From the NCBI GenBank assembly GCA_003647375.1, contig QMMS01000282.1, positions 1 through 5,935 on the forward strand: DNA of 5,935 nt. Direction: 5' to 3'. The position numbers and the translations under genes are program-made. Under the pieces are notes generated by a model, which worked only from the letters and a program-made list of their open reading frames with translations, ran no database searches and was not told the origin of the DNA. The number at the start of each line of letters is the position of its first letter. Position 1 is the stretch's first letter. The stretch is from Deltaproteobacteria bacterium (GTDB taxonomy: Bacteria; Desulfobacterota; Desulfobacteria; Desulfobacterales; B30-G6). This document shows, piece by piece, positions 1-5,101 of the stretch.

Positions 1-138
1 CCGTCCAGAAATAGGGATTTTCGCGTTCTGACAAGGCGGGCGTCAGATTTAACCCGGAGGAATAGCGTGCTATTTTGAGGAGTTAAATCATGGCGCCCAA
101 CGCCGGCAGGGCGTGAAAAGACCCTTTATGGATGGACA
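1..138. repeat. Long imperfect palindromic repeat (MITE/REP-like), cut by window edge
   Basis: The stretch folds almost entirely on itself around position 67.5. Its core pairs are AATAGC (61-66) with GCTATT (69-74) and ATTTAAC (47-53) with GTTAAAT (82-88). Outer pairing continues as GGCGTCA (39-45) with TGGCGCC (91-97), and the ends match as CCGTCCAGAAATAGGG (1-16) against the reverse complement of 122-135. The right end runs to GGATGGACA; the matching left end would begin a few bases before the window. I have an impression of similar roughly 140-bp elements interspersed in Desulfobacterales genomes, but cannot verify it here. No coding sequence is seen. It touches the stop codon of the neighbouring selenorhodanese gene, so its RNA hairpin may serve as the 3' end of that transcript, although no T-tract follows. 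Confidence 0.7.
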
Positions 139-1263
139 CTAAATAGGTTTCTTGATGGTATAAGAACCGTCCTTTTCAAAGACGGCTTCGGCTTCAAGAT
201 AGAAGACGTTTTTCAATTCCGGTCTGATATCCTGAACCATATAATAGGCTTCACCGCTTCTGGCGCCGGTAGAGCAGACAAAAACGACGGGTTTGTCCGA
301 CGGCAGGGAACTGATTTTCCCTTCGAGCTCATCCGTAGGAATATTAACAGCCGTTTTAAAACTTCCGGCGGCAAACTCATCCGGATCGCGAACATCGATC
401 AACATGATGCTTGCAGGGTTTTCCTTTATGATTTTTTCAAAGGCAGCAATAGCGATGGTACCCTCTTCTGCACCGGCTGTTACCTTGGCCGGCGCTGCTG
501 CTGCCATTTCCTTTTTCCATGCCGGGTATCCCGCGGCAAACACCATAACATCTTTGTAGCCTAGCTGAACCGCCTTCCTGGCGGATTTATGAGCCAGCTT
601 TCAGGTGTAGCCACCGCAGTAGAAAACCAGCGGTATACTTTTATCACCGGGAAGGTTGCCTTTCAACTCATCGAACTTGCTGTCGGGCATACTGATGGCG
701 CCGGGAATGTGACCTTTGTCATACTTGGGGCGCTTGGGTCGTGAATCGATAATCACAACATTGGCATTGGATTCGACCAGTTTTTTGACCACACTGATCT
801 CGACAGCATAGTAGTTGCCGGGGGCGCTTTTCCATACTGGGAATCCGTCTTCAAATACTTTGACGTTCTTGTAACCGAGTTTTTCTGCCTTCCAGGCAGA
901 TTTGTGACTCAGCTTTCAAGTGGGGCCCTGGCAATAGAAAATAAGCAAGGATTCCTTATTCTCCGGCAGACTGCTCAGCATGGTTTCGAACTTGCTGTCC
1001 GGGATGCTGACGGCGGAAGGAATGTAACCCTTGTCATATTTGGGACGCTTGGGCCTTGAATCGATGATCATCGTGTCGGCAGGCACCGGCACCTTGGCAT
1101 ACTGCTGAACAAATGCCACATCAACGATATCGTGAAATTTCCAGGAAGTGTCTTGCACAGTGCTTGCGGCTTCGGGTGCTTTGGGCGCCGAGGCGCAACC
1201 AAAACCCACCAGCAGCAGCGCTGCAAGAACAGACACCACCAACAATCTTTTTCTTACTGACAT
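139..1263 (-). CDS. Triple-rhodanese lipoprotein with two predicted selenocysteines (in-frame UGA)
   Basis: One frame of 374 codons is broken only by TGA at 916-918 (residue 116) and 601-603 (residue 221). An N-terminal signal (basic MSVRKR, hydrophobic 7-20, VGFGC with Cys23) suggests an exported lipoprotein, though the lipobox is not ideal. Three rhodanese domains follow: about 45-145, 155-250 and 262-374. Domains 1 and 2 share IDSRPKRPKYDKG (67-79, 172-184) and the loops C111-QGPT-U116 and C216-GGYT-U221, each followed by KL(S/A)HKSA. Domain 3 has the classical loop C330-STGA-R335. Protein similarity continues without a break across both TGAs (GYKNVKVFEDGFPVW and GYKDVMVFAAGYPAW follow them), and a hairpin lies 15-16 nt after each TGA. 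Rhodanese domains carry or transfer sulfur through a loop Cys; a Cys/Sec pair would allow a selenenylsulfide redox cycle (inference). The start is ATG at 1263, preceded by AAGGAGG, which overlaps the upstream stop codon. The alternative, a pseudogene with two stops, is much less likely. Confidence 0.9.
570..584 (-). promoter_or_regulatory. Bacterial SECIS-like hairpin for Sec221
   Basis: In the mRNA, a 5-bp stem CCGCC/GGCGG closes loop AGGAA, starting 16 nt after the UGA at 601-603. A possible outer helix is CUGGCU/AGCUAG with one G-U pair. Against the first hairpin, one stem pair has changed from U-A to C-G through two synonymous third-base changes (TCT to TCC, GCA to GCG). This supports selection on the RNA fold. 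Confidence 0.8.
884..900 (-). promoter_or_regulatory. Bacterial SECIS-like hairpin for Sec116
   Basis: In the mRNA, a perfect 6-bp stem UCUGCC/GGCAGA closes a 5-nt loop UGGAA, starting 15 nt after the UGA at 916-918. An outer helix GAGU/ACUC flanks it across an internal loop. Bacterial SECIS elements lie inside the coding region just after the UGA and carry a G in the apical loop, which SelB recognises. Position, size and loop G all fit. Confidence 0.8.
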
Positions 1264-1275
1264 GTGTAACCTCCT

Positions 1276-1620
1276 TTATTTACATTTTGCAGGTGTGGGC
1301 GAGTCAGAACCATGTTCATAAAGATAGGTGAAAATATCCACCAGATCCTTATCGCTGACGCTACTCCACTCTTCTTGACAACCAAATTCAGCAAACTCCT
1401 TCTTGTCGAAAATCTGCTCCCACTCGGCCTGAGTGTGAGCATCGGGATTTATAGTCGGTTTGGGTGAATCGACCTCACCCCTGGTCATGCAGGCCTTGTA
1501 GAGCTTTCTGTAAGTGTATTTTCCTTTACGTTTATTGCCCGTTTCCATGGCCAGACTTGTGCCCACAAAACACACAGACACCAGGATAGCCACCACAATT
1601 GATACGATTTTCTTTTTCAT
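1276..1620 (-). CDS. Secreted small protein, cytochrome-c-like but lacking a CxxCH haem motif
   Basis: The 114-residue product starts at ATG 1620, preceded by a G-rich Shine-Dalgarno-like run a few bases upstream; the open frame extends 10 codons further, but this start gives a clean signal peptide (MKKK, hydrophobic 5-20, likely cleavage after SLA at residue 24). The mature part is charged and has three cysteines (44, 81, 113). The sequence YRKLYKACMTRG aligns naturally with the haem site of small cytochromes c, but reads Y41-K-A-C44-M45 instead of C-x-x-C-H, so covalent haem c is not expected. The C-terminal pattern GCQEEW, DIFTYLYEH and DSPTPAKC resembles the distal helix of small monohaem cytochrome-like proteins, by my recollection of the family. 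Its stop lies 12 nt before the selenorhodanese start, so the two are probably co-transcribed and translationally coupled. It may be a periplasmic partner of the lipoprotein. Function unknown. Confidence 0.8.
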   Translation of the reverse strand: MKKKIVSIVVAILVSVCFVGTSLAMETGNKRKGKYTYRKLYKACMTRGEVDSPKPTINPDAHTQAEWEQIFDKKEFAEFGCQEEWSSVSDKDLVDIFTYLYEHGSDSPTPAKCK

Positions 1621-1688
1621 TTGATTACCCCCCGATTTAAAATATAGCATTAAATCTGAACGATTGTTTTTTTGTCATTCAAGTTAAT

Positions 1689-1704
1689 AGCAACCTGTAT
1701 GCCA
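1689..1704 (-). promoter_or_regulatory. Sigma-54 (-24/-12) promoter of the selenorhodanese operon
   Basis: Read on the minus strand, the site is TGGCATACAGGTTGCT, which fits TGGCAC-N5-TTGC(A/T) with the required 10 bases between GG and GC. Transcription would start near 1678, leaving a leader of about 58 nt before the ATG at 1620. The DNA just upstream (1705-1800) is very AT-rich, suitable for looping. Confidence 0.75.
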
Positions 1705-1799
1705 GTTAGACAAAAAAACAAAAATAGTTATAACTTACTGTAACCAAAGTATTTTTTAAATCACTAAAAAACTACAGACCTATAAGGGTTACATATTGA

Positions 1800-1842
1800 T
1801 TAACATATGTTAACCATGACCGTTAACACTTCCACCATTAAC
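1800..1842. promoter_or_regulatory. Cluster of GTTAAC/TTAACA dyads, probable activator-binding (UAS) site
   Basis: TTAACATATGTTAA (1800-1813) is a perfect 14-bp palindrome. It overlaps TGTTAAC-N7-GTTAACA (1808-1828), a second perfect dyad, and another ATTAAC follows at 1837-1842. The cluster centres about 115-130 bp upstream of the -12 element at 1690, the usual range for sigma-54 enhancer sites. The same half-site recurs near the other sigma-54 promoter. Apart from this cluster and the promoter, the roughly 300-bp gap 1621-1919 holds only AT-rich DNA, a palindrome AGTTATAACT (1726-1735), and a direct repeat ATGGGCTGG (1846-1854, 1886-1894). Confidence 0.6.
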
Positions 1843-1919
1843 TTGATGGGCTGGTCCACTGGATAAATGGTGACCTCACCTTCCCATGGGCTGGAGAAGC
1901 CACCTTTTTTTATGACGGA

Positions 1920-2246
1920 TTAGAAAACAACGTATCGGTAGCAATCCTGCAAAATCAAAGACAGCTCCTGGGGCGGAACAACTACGACGCCAGGCTGATG
2001 ACGATCGAAAGGTTTTACAGCATTCTGCTGTGCGGTAAGTGTGCACAGGGTCACCCGGGCCAAACGACACAGGCGCATGCATGCATCGGTTTTAATGAAC
2101 TCACATCCCGACCCCAACAGGTGAATCCTGACCTGTTTCTCCTGGCCCAATGCGGCATCAGCCAGTTTTTCAACAAAACCGAAATACCTGTTCGAGTTGA
2201 CGATGATACCCAGGGTTTTTCCGACGTCGGGGTTTACCACCAGCAA
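1920..2246 (-). CDS. DsrE-like small cytoplasmic protein (probable sulfur carrier)
   Basis: The product has up to 108 residues and no signal peptide or membrane segment. The start KTLGIIVNSNRYFGFVEKLADAAL followed by KQVRIHLLGSGCEFI is the alternating beta-alpha pattern of DsrE/DsrF-like folds: a first strand, a helix of the 'peptide of small molecule' type, then a strand with Gly. Cysteines are at 48, 56, 60, 68 and 102; Cys68 in VTLC is the best match to the sulfur-carrying Cys that follows the third strand in DsrE-family proteins. The frame overlaps the upstream gene by 13 nt. No ATG is available near the overlap: TTG at 2246, with GGG just upstream, or GTG at 2240 are the candidate starts. 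Translation is probably coupled to the gene before it. The family assignment rests on pattern recognition only. Confidence 0.7.
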   Translation of the reverse strand: MLVVNPDVGKTLGIIVNSNRYFGFVEKLADAALGQEKQVRIHLLGSGCEFIKTDACMRLCRLARVTLCTLTAQQNAVKPFDRHQPGVVVVPPQELSLILQDCYRYVVF

Positions 2247-2425
2247 ATAACCCGGTCATAGGCAAAGATGTCCTTCACCAGGTGAGACCAGTTGACCGCA
2301 GTGCCGGATACTTCATCCTGATAAAGACTCACCACAGCGATTTCATCCTCGGCAGCCGAGGCTTCGATTAACTTTGCAACGCTTTCATCCGGCTTGCATT
2401 TTAGAATGTGTAATACCTTTGCCAT
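2234..2425 (-). CDS. Small DsrH/TusB-like protein, 63 residues
   Basis: The product is short and cytoplasmic. It starts MAKVLHILKCKPDE, continues as a helix, then EDEIAVVSLYQDE, and ends FAYDRVICWW. The order LHIL, helix, hydrophobic strand ending in Y/L-Q-D resembles the start of DsrH/TusB proteins (usually about 95 residues), so this one is short for that family. Cys10 and Cys61 are the only cysteines. There is no clear Shine-Dalgarno before the ATG at 2425. It is the first gene of a two-gene unit: its stop lies inside the next coding sequence in another frame, and a sigma-54 promoter lies about 65 bp upstream. It could form a small heteromeric sulfur relay with its overlapping partner (inference). 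Confidence 0.65.
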   Translation of the reverse strand: MAKVLHILKCKPDESVAKLIEASAAEDEIAVVSLYQDEVSGTAVNWSHLVKDIFAYDRVICWW

Positions 2426-2490
2426 AGCAACAACGTCGTACCGTATAAAATCTTTTATATGTTAATGTGAAGATCCTTTCGGTTTGTAAT

Positions 2491-2506
2491 AGCAATGTCC
2501 ATACCA
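2491..2506 (-). promoter_or_regulatory. Sigma-54 (-24/-12) promoter of the DsrE-like gene pair
   Basis: On the minus strand the site is TGGTATGGACATTGCT, with GG and GC exactly 10 bases apart and the TTGCT box intact. The predicted start near 2480 gives a 55-nt leader, nearly the same as at the selenorhodanese operon. One base of the TGGCA box is changed (C to T). Confidence 0.65.
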
Positions 2507-2565
2507 ATTTCGATAAACTTTATAACATATTGATTTAAAATATATAATTATTCTTTTATGCCCGC

Positions 2566-2594
2566 TTGCTTTTTTATAGAGCCTGCACTATATT
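2566..2594 (+). promoter_or_regulatory. Sigma-70-type promoter of the sigma-54 regulator gene
   Basis: TTGCTT (2566-2571), a 17-bp spacer and TATATT (2589-2594) make a reasonable -35/-10 pair. It would start transcription near 2601, about 39 nt before the regulator's ATG. The -35 match is modest, and the surrounding AT-rich DNA offers other -10-like boxes. Confidence 0.45.
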
Positions 2595-2600
2595 TACATT

Positions 2601-2627
2601 TGTTAACTTTTTCAGACTGGATTAACA
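2601..2627. promoter_or_regulatory. TGTTAA/TTAACA dyad: UAS for the divergent operon and possible autoregulatory site
   Basis: TGTTAA (2601-2606) and TTAACA (2622-2627) form an inverted pair 15 bp apart, made of the same half-sites found at 1800-1828. The dyad centre is about 122 bp from the -12 element at 2492, matching the spacing at the other sigma-54 promoter. It also lies just after the predicted start of the regulator's own transcript, where binding would repress it. Confidence 0.5.
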
Positions 2628-2639
2628 TCGGGAGTGCAA

Positions 2640-4022
2640 ATGGACATATCAAAATACTGGAAAACCATCGTCGACACCCTTCAGGATGGCGTCATGGTTG
2701 TGAACCCCGGCGGAAAAGTGTTGGCTGTAAACCCTGCCGCGGAGCAACTGACCGGTTACAAGGCAGATGAACTGATCGGCAGATCCTGTCGGGTACTGAA
2801 CTGTAACGGATGTGATATTTTCGGTAAAGGTGATGCGGAGAAATGGTGCGGCCTTTTCGCAAAAGGAAACGTCAAAGCCAAGAAGTGCCTGATCACAAAC
2901 AAGGACAAGCGATCGGTAAACGTCATAAAAAATGCTACCATTCTTTATGACGAAAACAAAATGATCATCGGCGCCGTCGAGACCCTGACCGACATGTCCG
3001 CCCTGGTATCACAGCAGTTTGAAATTTCACAACTGCGCAGAAGCCTGCATCTAGAAGAGGGATTTCACGGTTTGATCGGGAAATCACCTGTCATGCAAAA
3101 TCTCTTCGAACTCATTGAAAACGTTGCCCTGACAGAGGCCCCCGTGATTATCAGTGGCCCAAGCGGAACCGGTAAAGAACTGGTGGCCCGCGCCATTCAC
3201 GAGGCCAGCGATCGCAAACAAAATCCTTTTGTCAAAGTAAATTGTTCGGCTTTGAACGAAAACCTGCTGGAAAGTGAATTGTTCGGGCATGTTAGGGGCG
3301 CCTACTCGGGAGCGGAAAAAACTAGAATCGGTCGTTTTGAGGCCGCGCATGGCGGCACTATCTTTCTGGATGAAATAGGTGATATCAGTCCGACCATCCA
3401 GGTCAAGCTGTTGCGAACCCTGGAAGAGAAGGAGATCGAAAAGGTCGGTGATAACCATCCCATAAAGGTTGATGTAAGGATTCTCTCGGCAACCAACAAA
3501 GACCTGGAGTCGTTGGTCAACCAAGACCGGTTTCGGGATGACCTGTATTTCCGTATCAACGTGTTCCCCATCAACTGCCCGCCACTTAAGGAACATGTAG
3601 AGGATATTCCAAGCCTTGTTCAGAATTTTATCCGACTCAACAACCAAAAGAGCGGCAAAACAATTCTGGGCATGACACCGGAAGCCATCGAAAAAATTAC
3701 GGCTTACGAATGGCCTGGAAATGTTCGCGAACTGCGCAATGCCATCGAATATGCATTTGTTCTTTGTTCCAGTGGTGGAATCGGCGTCAATCATCTACCA
3801 CCGAAAATCGCCGGTACTTCACCGGAATGTGTCGAGCTTGGGGAAAAGATTAATTTTCCTGGAAGGGGAAATAATTCTGCGAAAAAGGCGGCTCTGATTA
3901 TGGCCCTTCGCCAGACTCGGGGCAACCGGTCCGAAACAGCCCGACTCCTGGGTGTAAGCCGGGTGACCGTCTGGAAACAGATCAAACGATTTAAAATCGA
4001 TCTACTCAAGGATCTATCATAA
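2640..4022 (+). CDS. Sigma-54-dependent transcriptional activator, PAS-AAA+-Fis HTH
   Basis: The 460-residue product activates RNA polymerase with sigma-54 by ATP-driven remodelling. An N-terminal PAS domain (about 5-120) contains a cysteine cluster, C50, C55, C58, C70 and C83, likely to bind a metal, a cofactor or a redox signal (inference). A short linker leads to the AAA+ domain (about 145-375): Walker A GPSGTGKE at 173-180, sigma-54 contact loop GAYSGA at 220-225 (usual form GAFTGA), Walker B IFLDE at 241-245, then FRDDLYFRINVF and WPGNVRELRN. The C-terminal Fis-type helix-turn-helix (NRSETARLLGVSRVTVWKQI, from 429) binds DNA. I chose ATG 2640 because GGGAG at 2630-2634 sits 5 nt before it; GTG 2634 overlaps that ribosome site. 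There is no receiver domain, so it is not a classical response regulator. It is divergent from the DsrE-like pair, and its probable targets are the two adjacent sigma-54 promoters. Confidence 0.95.
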   Translation: MDISKYWKTIVDTLQDGVMVVNPGGKVLAVNPAAEQLTGYKADELIGRSCRVLNCNGCDIFGKGDAEKWCGLFAKGNVKAKKCLITNKDKRSVNVIKNATILYDENKMIIGAVETLTDMSALVSQQFEISQLRRSLHLEEGFHGLIGKSPVMQNLFELIENVALTEAPVIISGPSGTGKELVARAIHEASDRKQNPFVKVNCSALNENLLESELFGHVRGAYSGAEKTRIGRFEAAHGGTIFLDEIGDISPTIQVKLLRTLEEKEIEKVGDNHPIKVDVRILSATNKDLESLVNQDRFRDDLYFRINVFPINCPPLKEHVEDIPSLVQNFIRLNNQKSGKTILGMTPEAIEKITAYEWPGNVRELRNAIEYAFVLCSSGGIGVNHLPPKIAGTSPECVELGEKINFPGRGNNSAKKAALIMALRQTRGNRSETARLLGVSRVTVWKQIKRFKIDLLKDLS

Positions 4023-4379
4023 TAGGACAAATCTAAAGTTGAATTTTAAATTTATCAACATATTATTTGAGCAGAAAAAGAATTTGGTGCGATTATTGGG
4101 TGCGATTATTGGGGACGTTGTTGACAAAGTATACAAGCATAATCCCTTTTAGCCCCCCCTTTCCCCCTTTAAAGAGAGACACTCATGGACAAAGATAGCT
4201 ATTGCATGGAATATATAGAGGCTTTCCAGACCTTAAAGTTTGATGTTTAATTCGATACCGGAAAGCATTGCCTGATAGGAACTTGTACCGATTGGTTGTT
4301 CAATCATCGCCAATTGCGGCAGTGCCATAAACTGCAGCACCAAGAAACTGCCGGATTACAATAATCAGAAAACCATGTG
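4023..4379. other. Intergenic stretch, no convincing gene
   Basis: This gap separates the regulator from the toxin-antitoxin pair. It begins AT-rich with no clear terminator for the regulator. It contains a 13-bp tandem repeat and a pyrimidine run with seven C's (4151-4170). A 21-codon plus-strand frame starts at ATG 4185 and ends at 4250 (MDKDSYCMEYIEAFQTLKFDV). A 31-codon minus-strand frame runs 4328 to 4233. Neither small frame has a good ribosome site or recognisable similarity. The composition suggests debris from past insertion events. Confidence 0.6.
4086..4111 (+). repeat. 13-bp tandem direct duplication
   Basis: GGTGCGATTATTG occurs twice head to tail (4086-4098 and 4099-4111), directly followed by GGGACGTTGTTGAC. 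It is probably a slippage product or the footprint of an insertion junction. Confidence 0.85.
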
Positions 4380-4805
4380 TTAAGTCCTCCACGGATTGAT
4401 CAGTGGGACACCACTATGTTCCATATCGGAAATATTTCTAGTTACAATTGTCATTTTGTGGAAAATAGCCTGAGATGCAATCAGACTGTCAATCGCAGGT
4501 AAGGTCACCCCTTTTTTTTCGCAAGATCCAAGAACCTGCCCCCATACATGGGCTGTCCCAATCTCTATTTCAAGTATCCTCTCCTTGAATCGTTCCTGCA
4601 GTTCATTACTCAACCAGTTCTGTAATTGCTGTTTCTTCTTTCGGCCATCCGGCAATTTGGATATTCCTTTCTGTATTTCACCAATTGTGATTACGCTCAG
4701 GAAAAGGTTTTTTTCGTCTTGTGCACGAACCCATTGTACCACGCGAAGGTCCGGTTTGCTTTTCACCAATTCGGAAATCACACACGTATCCAGTAAATAA
4801 TTCAA
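4380..4805 (-). CDS. vapC: VapC-type PIN-domain toxin (ribonuclease)
   Basis: The 141-residue product has the length and layout of PIN-domain toxins, Mg-dependent RNases that cut tRNA or rRNA and are held inactive by a partner antitoxin. Acidic active-site residues are visible in order: D6 (YLLDTCVISE), E43 (TIGEIQKGI), D106 (PAIDSLIA) and D127 in TRNISD, so the fold looks catalytically intact. The start is TTG at 4803-4805, overlapping the antitoxin stop in the sequence TTGA, which implies coupled translation. The frame ends with NPWRT, a common PIN C-terminus. The antitoxin belongs to the Phd/YefM class rather than the AbrB-like or RHH class; such mixed pairs are well known. Confidence 0.93.
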   Translation of the reverse strand: MNYLLDTCVISELVKSKPDLRVVQWVRAQDEKNLFLSVITIGEIQKGISKLPDGRKKKQQLQNWLSNELQERFKERILEIEIGTAHVWGQVLGSCEKKGVTLPAIDSLIASQAIFHKMTIVTRNISDMEHSGVPLINPWRT

Positions 4806-5050
4806 ATCACCACCTCTCTGGCACTATCTTTTTGGCGCGATAGGTCCAGATCTTCGCCCCGAAATGGCGATTCTTGAAAAAAGTCTATGATATTTATTTT
4901 GGGCTTCACCAATCTCTGGTACTGTTCGACCGACATAATTACGACGGTTTTTTTACCGTGTCGGGTAACAATCTGCGGTCCATTCCGTAGAGCTTCGTTG
5001 ACAATTTCACTGAAACGGTTTTTTGCGTCTTGTAGCTGCCAATTTTCCAT
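4802..5050 (-). CDS. Phd/YefM-family antitoxin
   Basis: The 82-residue product starts MENWQLQDAKNRFSEIVNEAL, the hallmark N-terminus of Phd/YefM antitoxins (W-x-L-Q-x-AK-x-RFS-E). It continues with GPQIVTRHGKKTVVIMSVEQYQRL, which completes the DNA-binding dimer domain. The charged C-terminal tail (about 55-82), with NIIDFFQESPFRGEDLDL, would wrap the toxin. I chose ATG 5050, 8 nt after AGAGG; GTG 5059 and ATG 5056 lie too close to that site. It should neutralise the adjacent PIN toxin and repress its own promoter through the palindrome upstream. Confidence 0.93.
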   Translation of the reverse strand: MENWQLQDAKNRFSEIVNEALRNGPQIVTRHGKKTVVIMSVEQYQRLVKPKINIIDFFQESPFRGEDLDLSRQKDSAREVVI

Positions 5051-5072
5051 ATTCATCACCTCTCACAATAAA

Positions 5073-5101
5073 GTTCTATCCTGGCTAGACTGTCTAGACA
5101 A
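5073..5101 (-). promoter_or_regulatory. Toxin-antitoxin promoter with overlapping palindromic operator
   Basis: On the minus strand, TTGTCT (5101-5096), a 17-bp spacer and TAGAAC (5078-5073) form a moderate sigma-70 promoter. Two overlapping palindromes cover its -35 side: TGTCTAGACA (5091-5100) and CTAGAC-T-GTCTAG (5085-5097). Such dyads are the usual Phd/YefM autorepression site. Confidence 0.6.

Noticed and set aside
139..792. Separate small genes 139-546 and 601-792 (single rhodanese fragments), or a pseudogene with two nonsense mutations
   Set aside because: Both fragments share the frame of the upstream gene, lack their own ribosome sites, and begin inside conserved rhodanese sequence. 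Two stops at identical positions of two domains, each with a hairpin, fit recoding far better than decay.
1889..1909. Plus-strand hairpin GGCT-GGAGA-AGCC followed by a T-run, a possible terminator
   Set aside because: The stem is only 4 bp, and no plus-strand gene lies upstream to be terminated; on the minus strand the T-run is on the wrong side.
1876..2082. Minus-strand frame overlapping the DsrE-like gene, and the plus-strand frame 1998-2261
   Set aside because: Both are shadows of the DsrE-like coding sequence, with no ribosome site and low-complexity, motif-free translations.
1791..2535. Shared 11-mer ACATATTGATT at 1791-1801 and 2525-2535 as a second regulatory motif
   Set aside because: Both copies lie in very AT-rich DNA and at different distances from the two sigma-54 promoters, so chance is a sufficient explanation.
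3084..3794. Long minus-strand open frame (236 codons) opposite the sigma-54 regulator
   Set aside because: It lies fully antisense to a strongly recognisable AAA+ domain and its translation shows no known motif; it is a by-product of codon usage in the real gene.
4185..4250. 21-codon plus-strand frame MDKDSYCMEYIEAFQTLKFDV as a gene
   Set aside because: It is too short, has only a weak GAGAG upstream, and nothing recognisable. It is mentioned in the intergenic entry but not called as a gene.
4233..4328. 31-codon minus-strand frame downstream of the toxin gene
   Set aside because: It reads plausibly protein-like but has no ribosome site, a stop close upstream, and no recognisable similarity; possibly a remnant.
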